64,000 nt of DNA from the NCBI GenBank assembly GCA_014607495.2, contig CP053161.1, positions 6,953,115 through 7,017,114 on the forward strand. Reading direction: 5' to 3'. Of this stretch, positions 24,025 through 34,191 are shown piece after piece. The position numbers were made by a program, and so were the translations under genes. Source of the DNA: Carposina sasakii (lineage: Eukaryota; Arthropoda; Insecta; Lepidoptera; Carposinidae). The notes under the pieces were generated by a model. That model did no database searches, had not been told where the DNA came from, and saw nothing but the letters and a program-made list of their open reading frames with translations. Numbering within the stretch: position 1 is the first letter of the stretch; each line of letters opens with the position of its first letter.

Positions 24025-24545
24025 AATATTCTTATTCTTATTCTTTATTGTACACATACAATTACATACAGACACAAATTATGAAAGAAAATGTACAAAG
24101 GCGTGCTTATCTCTGAAAGAGATTTCTTCCAGCAAACCATCTGGGAAAGTGATATTAAATATAAAAGGTAGATATGCGTGTACACAGAATATATGTATAA
24201 CAAAATTTGAATTTAACAAATAGATACCCTAATGTAATCAATATAATAAATAAAATATACCTACATAAACATACATAAATATCTATTAATTAAATATATA
24301 ATAGACAGATCATTTCTATTGAAGCAAGGTAGTGGTTCTTTAACCTTTTCTTAAATCAGCAACGTTTGGCAATCCTCAGGTTGAGGCAGAGAGTTCCACA
24401 ATTTGACTGAACACGGTAATGAGTAATTTAGCGATAGAATTATGTGAGGAGTTTTAAGTAGAGTAGCAGTTGATGAGCGCAAGGGGCGGTCTCGTGGAAA
24501 GAGATAGTGAAACGTCTCGCAGATATACTGGAGAGGATGTGTTAT
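24025..24545 (-). repeat. 3' end of a LINE (non-LTR retrotransposon)
   Basis: Read on the minus strand, a broken frame near 24,300-24,460 contains VKLWNSLPQ, the usual C-terminal motif of ORF2 in Jockey/CR1-type LINEs. It is followed by a 3' UTR with GCTGGAAGAAATCTCTTTC and a terminal GTACAATAAAGAATAAGAAT. The same 3' end occurs on the plus strand at 29,870-30,385. This is 5' truncated, as expected of dead copies. Confidence 0.75.
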
Positions 24546-24816
24546 ATAAAATTATATAAAATATACGACAGAACCAAAGTAATTTAAATTAAGAATTGCG
24601 TTATATTCTTGTGAACACAGGATTTTGGCAAAAAATCCCGACCAGTTGTTATCTGAACAAAAAATTTAGTTGTCCATATTGCGTCACCTACATACCGATA
24701 CAGGAAGTAATAAAATTATAGCAGTTCGCCAGGTTTTAGTAAACTGTATGTAATTAATAAAAGCGTAGAATTGTTAATAGCACTCTTCTATTCTATTCTA
24801 TCTATCTATACATATA

Positions 24817-25182
24817 GAGGATGTTTTTTCGTTGCCACCCTTAACGAAGGGTATGTACTCTATACATCAAATAAAGTAAGTTCTTGCCAAAAAAAATGCT
24901 AGGAAACAATGTAATTTTTTTTTTAATTTGTTGATTGTGCGAAATTTATAGTGTGCAGTGTTTATGCTAGTTTTTTCATAGACAGATATTAATTATTTCT
25001 CATGAAAAAATCTTGCAACACGCATCAATGTGCATTTATGCAGAAAAACGCAGTCTATTTACTCAACTTTGGACCCTAATATTTTGGAAACCAGACACTT
25101 CCCAGGCATGCTTCCATGAAAGAAATGATCGTGATGATGATTCCGTAGTTTTCGGGAACGTTGATGACCAAAAATCACCCTG
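24817..25182. mobile_element. MITE with TA target site, related to family C
   Basis: The left end GAGGATGTTTTTTCGTTG and the right end CAAAAATCACCCTG are imperfect inverted repeats, flanked by TA. The interior segment TTTTGGAAACCAGACACTTC resembles the element at 23,576. A Helitron-like repeat abuts its right end. Confidence 0.65.
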
Positions 25183-25189
25183 TATGTAA

Positions 25190-25396
25190 CAAAATTGTAA
25201 CGGATCGATGTTTGTGCACGCTAATCTCCGAAACGACTGGACCGATTTTGATGCAGTTTTCAGGAACATATTGTGACAGGTTCCGCTTAATATATACGTA
25301 GGCTTCTTTTTATCCCGGGAAAATGTTTTTATCCCGGATAATTTCGACATTTTGTTTTTTATGCGGTCCACGCGAACGGAGTCGCGGGCGTCCATA
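25190..25396 (+). mobile_element. Helitron-like lepidopteran repeat, shortened
   Basis: Contains TTGTAACGGATCGATG, TTTTTATCCCGGGAAAATG and ACGGAGTCGCGGGCGTCCA. It lacks the middle part seen at 2,655 and 20,361. The antisense open frame here is not a gene. Confidence 0.65.
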
Positions 25397-25831
25397 TCAA
25401 AAAGAATTTCTGCAAAAATATTATTTTAAAAACACTACAAATTAATAATAATTTAAATCAATATTTAGTATTATAAGATTTATTATAAGATCCTAGTAGA
25501 CGCAGTACTTAAACAAACATTTCATATTTAAGTACCTACAACAATTCTAAATTACATTTACGTTACCTTGCTTCTACGTTAATTTCAACATATTATGTAA
25601 TATAGAAAAGTAATATTGGTACCTAAAATATGAGGATATTTTATATAAATGTGTAGGTGTACCTAAATATAACCTACCCACTCAAGTAATACGTATAAAT
25701 AGGTAAAAAAGTTAAAGTGAAATTATAGAAAAATTGCATCTATATCCGTGTCTATCGATCGACCAATGAAAAACATCGGCAAAAAAGATGTAGCAAAAAA
25801 AGCGATATTTGAAAACAAGTTGTATTATGTC
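25397..25831. other. AT-rich intergenic DNA
   Basis: No gene or recognised repeat. Confidence 0.55.
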
Positions 25832-26098
25832 TGGCCGCGTGGTGCCGGCAGAGTAGAATTCGTACCACCCCATGTCTGCCCGTGGGTATCGTACGAGGCG
25901 ATTAAGGGTTCCCGGGAGGCGGGCAGCAGTGCCTCCCGTGTAGACAACATAGTCAAAAATACAAACTGCGGTCACCGACCCGTCTGCCCAGCGTGGTGAC
26001 TATGGGCAAATACCCCCTATGGCAGTCTTGTGGCGAGCCCTGGGGGAGGTCTACGTCCAGCAGTGGACTGCAATAGGCCGATGATGATGATGATGATG
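25832..26098 (+). repeat. SINE-like repeat family S, full-length type with GAT tail
   Basis: Runs from CGCGTGGTGCCGGCAGAGTA to TGCAATAGGCCGATGATGAT, with an intact microsatellite tail. It is the most complete copy in the window. Confidence 0.82.
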
Positions 26099-27355
26099 TA
26101 TTATGTCAAGTTCAATGTGAATGCGGCCTTGAGTAGGGTGTCCATGATAAATAAGCGTACCTGGATGGTGCAATTTTCCGGTTAACTTGCAGCTCAACTG
26201 GCTATGGGATTTCCTTAAATCGTAAATAACATAGTATTAGAGGGAATAATCATATTTTTTTCCCTATAACATTTTTAGACCAGATACTTTTATAAAACTA
26301 CAGGAAAAACCAATAAAGAACTCACGTCCTCACTTTTTCCAAATGTTTCAAATAAACGACCGGAATAGTAATTATTTAGCCTTTTCGAGAATTTTTATTT
26401 AGATTTTCCGAGGTATTCCGAGTGGCAGTGTTCCGTGTCGACGGGCAAGGTTGGCTGACGTAAGTCCTGCGCAGCTTGCAGCAGCCGGTCAAAGACCTTC
26501 AGTCCGTCCAGACAGGGAAATTATGGTGCACATCGTTGTCTGGTCCACTTTCTTGATTGGTTTTTAATATTTAGTTTAGGTACCTACTAATGTATGATGG
26601 TTGAAAATGGTAGCTTGTAGTTATTTCACACTTAAAACAGGTTTGGCCTTTTTAGGATTTGCACCAAAATGGTAAAATGGAACCCTTTTCGTATAATATA
26701 TTGGGATTTGGTGTGGCTTAATGTATAACTTTATTATAATTTTAGTCCACTTAGGGGTTTTTCCCTGATATATGCCTACAGTTATCTAAAATATACTATT
26801 ACAAATATATTAAACGAACAAAAATTCTGCTAAATTAATGGTAGTAGCATAGTAGTATGTTTTTGTTGTTATTAGTCATAAGATATAAACTTACTACTAG
26901 AACTTTTTGCGTGGCTAAATCAGAGGAACTTATCTAGTACCTAGCTGACTCACATATATGTATTATCGAAATTCTTAGAGTATTCGTTCATCCCACTTAC
27001 CTACCTACATACTATGTTTGATTACTAATCTTCAGGTAGGTCAGGCACTATGTAGTAGATAGGTCAAAGTATAATAAGTACTAGTTATATGTATATGTAT
27101 GTATGTATACGTAACGAACGTTGCCTTGTATGTAACGTAGAATTTCCTCTTACCTAACTCTTAAATTAACCTCTGCTTGTCAGATAGATGTTTTATGTTT
27201 CCGGAAAATATATCCAGCGAATAAGCAAAATCCCGAAGAATATGCAAACCGCGTGATAATACTTACTAAAGAGAACAATTAGGCCTACAAGTGGATGGAG
27301 TTCTATAGGGTCGTAATGAAAGGGTCTAATGGCATGTACTTACAATACAATGTAC
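26099..27355. other. Intergenic DNA with a small GC-rich island
   Basis: The island at about 26,400-26,545 contains a perfect plus-strand donor-like site (CTGACGTAAGT, near 26,454-26,464). It also has a 38-codon minus-strand frame between stops that lacks an acceptor. It could be a fragment of an unrecognised transcript, but no gene can be built. Nothing else is seen. Confidence 0.4.
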
Positions 27356-27515
27356 CTACCTTGTGTTATGGGCATGTGTCCCATACCTATGTAACAGAGG
27401 GCTTCCACAATACGCTGCCATCTGGTTCGGTCTTGAACTTCAACTTTTCGCCAGGTTTTTCACCCCTGCGATGATCGTCCATCATAAGTTTACGCTTTCC
27501 TTGGCGATTCCAGTC
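27356..27515 (-). repeat. LINE ORF2 C-terminal remnant
   Basis: The minus strand encodes QDRTRWQRIVEALCYIG, preceded in another frame by KRKLMMDDHRRG. This order (a W/DD block, then A.DR..W..IV.AL) is the C-terminal end of RTE-like reverse transcriptases. Frameshifted and truncated. Confidence 0.6.
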
Positions 27516-28882
27516 TAACCAAAAAGGATTAAGATTATCAATTTAGTTCGAAGACTTCGTTCTAACTCAAACAACACAACACGTACGTCAGTGACATCAA
27601 AACCATAGCATATTTATCTACTCTAAATTCCCAATAGATATTAGTACCTACTTTCTATAAGGAAGTCTGCAGATTTTCCAATGACGCAGTCTGCTACAAA
27701 AAAACCATTCACTCAAGACAGTACGTTAGGCCTTACACACACGGCGCGACAAGCCACTCACTAGTACCTAAGAGAAGAACAATAGGCACAAAGCAGAGCT
27801 ACCCAAACCTACAGATTTTCGCACTGCACCGAATCCGAGTTGCATCCGAAAATCAGTTAAAGATAACTTTTGATAGCCTCTCACTCACGGATTCAGTGTT
27901 GCAGTGCGAAAAGATCTACAAATGTGCCATTTACTCGTATCTATTGAATGAAGGTACCTTTGATCTGTCTGAAACCTATAATCAAAACCAATGTAGGAAC
28001 TGCAGTGCTAAATTTCATCAAGGATGGAGTAAGGTCGATCACGACACGGAACCAAGGAATAAATAAATACAATACCTACAAATGATTTTAAAAAAATCCC
28101 GCGACCGTTTACTCAGAGGTTTTATTCTAATTATATTGAACTTCTGATGTAACTGCACAACCTGTTACAGCAGGCGTTACCAATTTGTAAGGTCAATTGA
28201 CAAATCATTTTGCTCGAACCATAGTAATAACCGTATGGAGAGTAAACATTTCACGCTCAAAGTTTTGTCTATTCAATTCTATCGAATGCCAAAAGAATTA
28301 ATAGTACAGCTAAATATGTAACTTTTTTGTTTGTCATTAACCTCATTAATACAAATTAGATTATCCAACTAATCTTTTGCGCAAAAACGAAAAAAGCGCT
28401 CTTCATTTTTCAGTCCACTGTGAGTCCAAGAACGATACCTACTTAGGAATATATGTAGGTACCTACTACTATATGCAAGAAAAAAGATGATACTTTTTAA
28501 GACCTAGGAACACCTAGGAAGGATACTGTATCATACCAACTACCTATGTGTTTTCTTCGTTCGTGTAGACTAGTGTACCTACGTTTAAAACATAGGTAAA
28601 TGATTAAAAAAAAACAACATTGATATATAAGTACTTGCAAAAACAAAAACAATTCTGCGGCGCAGACTAAAGTACATAGATCGGCTAATTACGAGGAATT
28701 CAGAATTCGCGCGTTACTCTACTAGGCACGTGAATTGCCAACTTAATTGCAGACTTGACCGTGGTTATGAATGAACAGTCCACGGAACACAATGTTGTCG
28801 CTCATTCAATGTCCTCCTTGAACTCTTAAGTGATATGCCCGACTTCAATCTTAATAACATACCTACTTACGTAAATCGCTAT
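27516..28882. other. AT-rich intergenic DNA
   Basis: No gene or complete repeat recognised. Confidence 0.5.
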
Positions 28883-29297
28883 AGGGTCGGTTCATATCTG
28901 ACGGAAGATGCGTCGCGTATTATCGGTCGCGTAACGCCAGAATCATAGACCACTCAGAACGTTTTCTGTGGCCAGAACAGACAAAATGTATAGGAATAAT
29001 TTTAAAAATCCAAAAACCCGACTGCTTAAAAAATAACCAAATAATGTACATATTAAAAAAAACTGAAAAGAAAATAACAAGCACTTAGATGTCCGGTGGT
29101 CTAGAATTCTATCATATTATTAGATATGGAATGAATACTATTGAAGAACAAAAAATATTTTCTAATGATCGTAATATAACAACTGAACAGCCAGGATCCA
29201 TTTAAATATTAGCTTGGCTGTCGAATAATAATGTCGGACAATGGATGTTAACTGATACGCTCGACGCATCATCCGTCAGATATGAACCGACCCTTTA
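28883..29297. mobile_element. Foldback MITE carrying a nested repeat
   Basis: GGGTCGGTTCATATCTGACG at the left is inverted at the right as GTCAGATATGAACCGACCC, extending through GATGCGTCG. Inside, 28,996-29,240 is a copy of the dispersed repeat also seen at 11,340. The outer element must therefore have been present first, or the inner one moved with it. Target duplication is unclear. Confidence 0.7.
28996..29240 (+). repeat. Dispersed repeat nested in a MITE
   Basis: Second copy of the 11,340-11,600 repeat (AATTTTAAAAATCC ... GGTGGTCTAGAATTC ... ACAACTGAACAGCC). Confidence 0.65.
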
Positions 29298-29869
29298 GTA
29301 AACGTATACGAACATAGTAAACGAACGTTAACGCTGATTTTTATTCGGGGGTTAGATATTATGTATATGGCCGTTGATATTTGAAAAAGATTGAAGTGCG
29401 TGTAATCACTTTCATGAAATGACGCAGATGTTGTATGTAAAGCCAAACTGATATACTTACTTAGTTGAAAAAAAAATCTAATATACCTACTTAGGAATTT
29501 ATAACAGAAATAAATTTACCTCTAAGCGTCTTTAAAAAGTTTAATAAAACAATAGGTACCCTCAACTCATAAGAACATAGATTTAGCCACATTTTAGGGG
29601 AAAAAGTAAACATACCTATACACACGACTGTGTTCCCACTATGTGGTAGCTGCAGGATGATAAAGGAGATCCTACAGTCACGTTTAGCGTAGCCGAGACA
29701 GATGTCAATTATAATGACAAATAGCTAGGTAATCGCCTGAAAGAATGCCCGAGTTCCTTAGTCTCTTACGATTTGTTTCGTATTTACTCGTGAGTGCCAA
29801 GATATTTTTTTTATACAATTCTGTAGGTATTTCTCGAAGGTAGAGGTTCCCATTTCAAATAACCTACTA
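29298..29869. other. Intergenic DNA
   Basis: No gene seen. A repeat scrap ending GAGTTCCTTAGTC (29,715-29,765) resembles 5,485-5,540. Confidence 0.5.
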
Positions 29870-30385
29870 CGCAATTTTAAGCGAGGCGCTCACAGAACAC
29901 ATTTACTCCTAGGAGGCGCTAGTGTCCAAGGAGTCTGTCAGTCTCAATTCCAGGCCCGGGTATGATGAACACATGAATTCGATAAGAGACTGCAGGACGG
30001 TTGAGACATTCAAAAATAAGTTAAAGGATCACTTTCATGCACTGGCTGACTGATCGGTCTCAATTATCTGTTGAATTGTTGTCCTATTGTTTTATATATT
30101 TTTTTCCTATTATGTCTATATGTTATTATGTCTAACATTACTTTTATTATTTGATTGTTTGTATGTATCTATTTATGTATGAATATTTTATTTTTGTTTA
30201 TTATAGTTACTTAGTTTAATTCTGTACACATCGTTACCTCTATAACTTTTGGTCTCACTTTGCTTTCTGGTATGCTGGAAGAAATCTCTTGAGATAAGCA
30301 CGCCTTTGTATGCATTACTTTTGTAAATTTCTTTCTATTAATTGTTATGTTTTGTGTACAATAAAGAATAAGAATGAACACGTTG
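29870..30385 (+). repeat. LINE 3' end (ORF2 C-terminus and 3' UTR)
   Basis: The plus strand encodes SIRDCRTVETFKNKLKDHFH, ending in a stop near 30,050. This is the usual last helix of Jockey/CR1-type ORF2. The 3' UTR carries GCTGGAAGAAATCTCTTGAG and ends GTACAATAAAGAATAAGAATG, the same as the minus-strand copy at 24,025. A partial second copy of the tail follows to about 30,475. Confidence 0.75.
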
Positions 30386-30475
30386 TAAAGTACTTTGCTT
30401 TCTGGTACTTTCATTATTTCCAAATTTCTTTCTATTGATTGTTATGTTTTGTGTACTAAAGAATAAGAATGAACC
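30386..30475 (+). repeat. Partial tandem duplicate of the LINE tail
   Basis: Repeats TACTTTGCTTTCTGGTA and ATTTCTTTCTATTGATTGTT ... AAAGAATAAGAATGAAC directly after the first tail. Confidence 0.6.
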
Positions 30476-30665
30476 ATAAAGAAGAGACGATGACATCGGT
30501 TTCCCGACATACAATTTTAGACATATTACATTGTACAAAAATATCTGTCTATACACTCAATGGTATCTACATTGTCATACAAATACAACTATTTAATATT
30601 CTGTGGTCTGTGTAATATGCTACCGGGGAATGGGTTACTTACTAGTACGAGTAGCGTCTATTGGA

Positions 30666-31151
30666 CAGGACCAGATTTAGGGAGAGGACAACCCGCCCCC
30701 TGATTACGTAAAAGGAATAGCAAAGCCGAATCCGCACGAATCGCGATAATTGAGTGTGTGTGCGCGGGGCGAGGTGAGGGAGGACGCCGAGCGCTCGTTG
30801 CACGCACGCACACACTCAATTATCGCGATCGCGCTGCCCCCTTATTACCTAATTTGAAATAGCAAAGGCGAAGCAAAGCGATAGCGAAAATTGTACAATA
30901 TTCGCCTTGAAATGTCAAAGTTCCTTTGAAATTCATTTTACATAATACAATTTTCGCGATTTTTGTATCGCTATCGCTTTGCTTTTGCTAGTTAGATAAT
31001 AAAGGGGCAGCTTCGGCTTTGCTATTGCTTTTACGTAATCAGGGGGCGGGGCTACATCCCCGGGACCACCGCAAAAGAGCTGTCCCCACAATAGACTGGG
31101 GCCTCACTTCTTTGTTGCCCCGAGACCTCCAGACCTCTAAATCCGGCACTG
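30666..31151. mobile_element. hAT-like MITE with multiple internal inverted repeats
   Basis: Ends CAGGACCAGATTTAG and CTAAATCCGGCACTG are inverted, with a 7-of-8 target duplication (CTATTGGA and CTATTGAA). Inside are three nested inverted-repeat pairs: CCCCCTGATTACGTAAAA, CGCGATAATTGAGTGTG and GCAAAGCGATAGCGAAAA each recur in reverse complement. The central loop is GC-rich. 8-bp duplications and CAG.G ends fit the hAT superfamily. Related to 33,605 and to the remnant at 36,951. Confidence 0.75.
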
Positions 31152-31749
31152 CCTATTGAATGAAAAATAAAACAAGATTTTGTCAGTCATCATTACTATT
31201 TAATGAATCCAGTTATTTACAAAATTTCTCGGTGGACATAGTAGGTAATTGAAAGCTTTATTCAGTTCCGCAAGCAATGCACTCTCACACGTAGGTAAAT
31301 AGGTATGCCTCGGACCGCGCTGTTCGCACACACATACCTACTTTAATATATTTGGTAAAAATCACTTAACTATTATCATGTCGAACTTGATAACCTTAGT
31401 ATAATGTTGCTAATATACAACATATCACATGCAGCGTCAAACATATATCACAGTTTACAAATGTTACACTTTCAAGTTACGAATGTTTTATATCCAACTT
31501 GAATCAGTATTTTCTCTTCAGTATGTATGTGCAAACAGCTAATAAAACGCCCAAAAATAAAATACTTTGAGCCAATACTGAGTAAAATACATAAAAATAA
31601 GCATATTGAGCCGTTTTCAAGTTCAGTGTTTTCGCAATGCAAGCTCATACAAACAAACCGATAACTTTATTGATATACAGATCGTGATAATGATATAGTA
31701 GGTATGTAATAAATAAATATATGTAACTGATTTACAAAAGTATTATAAA
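31152..31749. other. AT-rich intergenic DNA
   Basis: No gene or complete repeat recognised. Confidence 0.5.
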
Positions 31750-32268
31750 ACTAGTGGCCCGCCCTCGCTTCGCTTCGGTACATATCAGTATATAACTACA
31801 ACTTCATATGTAGGTACAGCGGTTTTCGTAAAAATTTGGAACTCCCGTTGGTCCCCTTCCCGTGGGAATTTCGGGAAATCCGTTCTTAGAGCTTCCTTGT
31901 AGCCCTAATCCGATTTCAGCTTCGTATAAATAGAGGTTTTCGTAAAAATTTGAAATTCCCCGTTTGTCCCCTTCCCGTGGGAATTTCGGGAAATCCGTTT
32001 TTTTAGTCCTTCCTCGTTGTCCCCAATGAACATATACGCCCGATTTCAGCTCCATATGTATAGCGGTTTTCGTAAAAAATATTAAATTCCCGTTGGTCGC
32101 CTTCCCGTGGGAATATCGGGAAATTCTTATAACCTGTAACACTCAGCAATAATGTGGCTTTCTATTGGTGAAAGAATTTTTTAAATCAGTTCAGTAGATC
32201 CCGAGATTACCCCTTACAATTTAACAAATATACAAACACACATACTTTACCTCTTTATAATATTAGTA
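31750..32268 (-). mobile_element. Helitron-like repeat with three internal tandem units
   Basis: Begins CTAGTGGCCCGCCCTCGCTT and ends TTTATAATATTAGTATA, the same orientation and end type as 4,331. Inside, a unit containing GTTTTCGTAAAAATTTG and CCTTCCCGTGGGAATTTCGG is repeated three times (from about 31,821, 31,937 and 32,063), spaced roughly 115-127 bp. The 112-codon antisense frame across the units is repeat translation, not a gene. Confidence 0.7.
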
Positions 32269-33604
32269 TACCTATAGATGTAAATTGTAAGTATCTATAA
32301 ATAGACCACAATATGCATATTTTATAGAATTATTATATTGAACTTCAGTTCACAATCACATTGTATAACTATTTCCCCTTATCTCATGTTTATGTGTAGC
32401 AAGAAATTTTTCATACAAAATACCCAATAAAATCTTTTTAAACTATAAAATACGTATCTCCTAAAACGTTTGTTTGGTTAATGTTATATATAACATAGCG
32501 CAGATAGATGTGACGTTTTATTTGAAGGTACTGATACCTTATGTAGTTTTACATGTTATACGCAATATTGAAATCATAAGTTTTTGTACAAAAAATTTAC
32601 ATTGCATCTTGCACCTTAACATACATTAACTGTTGTTCAGTTTTGAACAGGGTTTATAACTCTCAGTATATTATTTGAAGAATACATTAATATTTTACAC
32701 CAATAAATGGCGTTCCATATACAAAGTAACTTTTATCATAATTTCATGAAACCTAATATTTCATTTTGTCATATATTCAAACAATATGCCGAAACTTATC
32801 TTCATTTCATTCAACGCCTAAATATTTCTTCCATTCTTAAAAACATAATAACACTTTTGGTTTTTACATAAAGCTATAACAACAATAACACGAATCAATA
32901 ATTATTTCCATAATACAATTTTATACATTTTATAACCTATACATAATAATTATTACATCTTATAAACAAAATTAGTAACATGATCTAAGTTATATAATAA
33001 TTACATAGTTCATGCCAAAATAGTTATAAAATAATTAATAATTATAAAAGAAATATTTAAAAGTACATTTTCGTATTATATTTATCACATAATACCGTTA
33101 CCCATAACTTATTCTCTCTAATTACACTTTTCCTATACTTACACAAAATTATATACGATTTAAACTAAATTATGCTGACAGAAAAATATTTCATTTGATA
33201 AAAATATATTCTCTAGGCATACGAATACATATTACACTCTACTTGATTGGCAAGTGTATAGAGTAACTTCGGGTAAGTACCATTTACCACAGTCGATCGG
33301 GGCGAATTGTACCTACCCGTAAATTTTCTTCATTATCTAATAATAAATCAGGTTTTTTTGGTATTTATGCACTGTACAGTAAATTGACCGTGCTGATTCT
33401 AAGACAGGTATGTGACAGTCATTAATTTAGAAACAACGTGGACAGGTTAGTTTCAGGATATAGTCTTCACAAACGTGGTTAAAAAAGATTCACACTGTAC
33501 TACCCACTATAAACGAATAAACCAGCTTCATACTTTATTGTTTTGTCTTTCTCTAACGTACCCTTTTCGACTTAATTTTTAAAGAGACAAATCAATCATA
33601 GAAT
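32269..33604. other. AT-rich, repeat-poor DNA
   Basis: Mostly A and T with few repeats. No coding potential. It may be intergenic or lie at the far end of a long transporter 3' UTR. Confidence 0.45.
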
Positions 33605-33930
33605 CAGGGCCGGATTTAGAGGTCCCGAGGTCTCGGGACAACAAAGGAGCGGAGGCCCCCTGTCCCAAATTATTTTTCAAATAAAATTATCAATTTATTC
33701 AGTCGAAATTTTAAATAAATAATTTATTGTGAAACCAAGTAGATTCTCTTAGTATTTAACATACCTATGTAAATATAATCGGAAACAAGAATTATCTGAA
33801 AAGATGTTTACTATTGTTTACTAGTTGGAATTTGAAAGATTATTTTTTCCGAACTCTCTATTGTGGAGGCCCCCCGTTTGTGGAAGCCTCGGGCTTTTGC
33901 CCCGGTTGCACTCTCCTAAATCCGGCCCTG
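33605..33930. mobile_element. hAT-like MITE with perfect 8-bp target duplication
   Basis: Terminal inverted repeats CAGGGCCGGATTTAG and CTAAATCCGGCCCTG are perfect over 15 bp. The flanks carry an exact 8-bp duplication, CATAGAAT (33,597-33,604 and 33,931-33,938). At 326 bp it has no transposase. The ends and the 8-bp duplication identify hAT-type transposition. The same ends occur in the larger element at 30,666. Confidence 0.9.
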
Positions 33931-34101
33931 CATAGAATAATAAGTTCTACGAATCCAATACAGTTAGTGATTATGACATATCCGTCTCAGAATCATGGCG
34001 TTTAATCATAAACATAAATCCCTCATGCCTTAATGTTACATATATACAAGTTGTTCTTTATTAAAATGGCACACGGAATTTGAAAGTACATTACAATATA
34101 T

Positions 34102-34191
34102 CTAAGGCAGATTCTTCCATTGGTCAGATAGCCTACATGTCTCTATCTTAACCTTGTTTTAGAGAATGACAATGGAAAAATCGGCCCTTAG
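34102..34191. mobile_element. Foldback MITE, family B copy
   Basis: AAGGCAGATTCTTCCATTGG and CAATGGAAAAATCGGCCCTT are imperfect inverted ends around TCAGATAGCC and TTGTTTTAGAGAATGAC. Confidence 0.65.

Noticed and set aside
25712..25999. Frames of 87 and 83 codons on opposite strands
   Set aside because: Both overlap the SINE family S copy at 25,832.
31804..32142. 112-codon minus-strand frame
   Set aside because: It reads across three tandem repeat units of a Helitron-like element; the protein is just the repeated unit translated.
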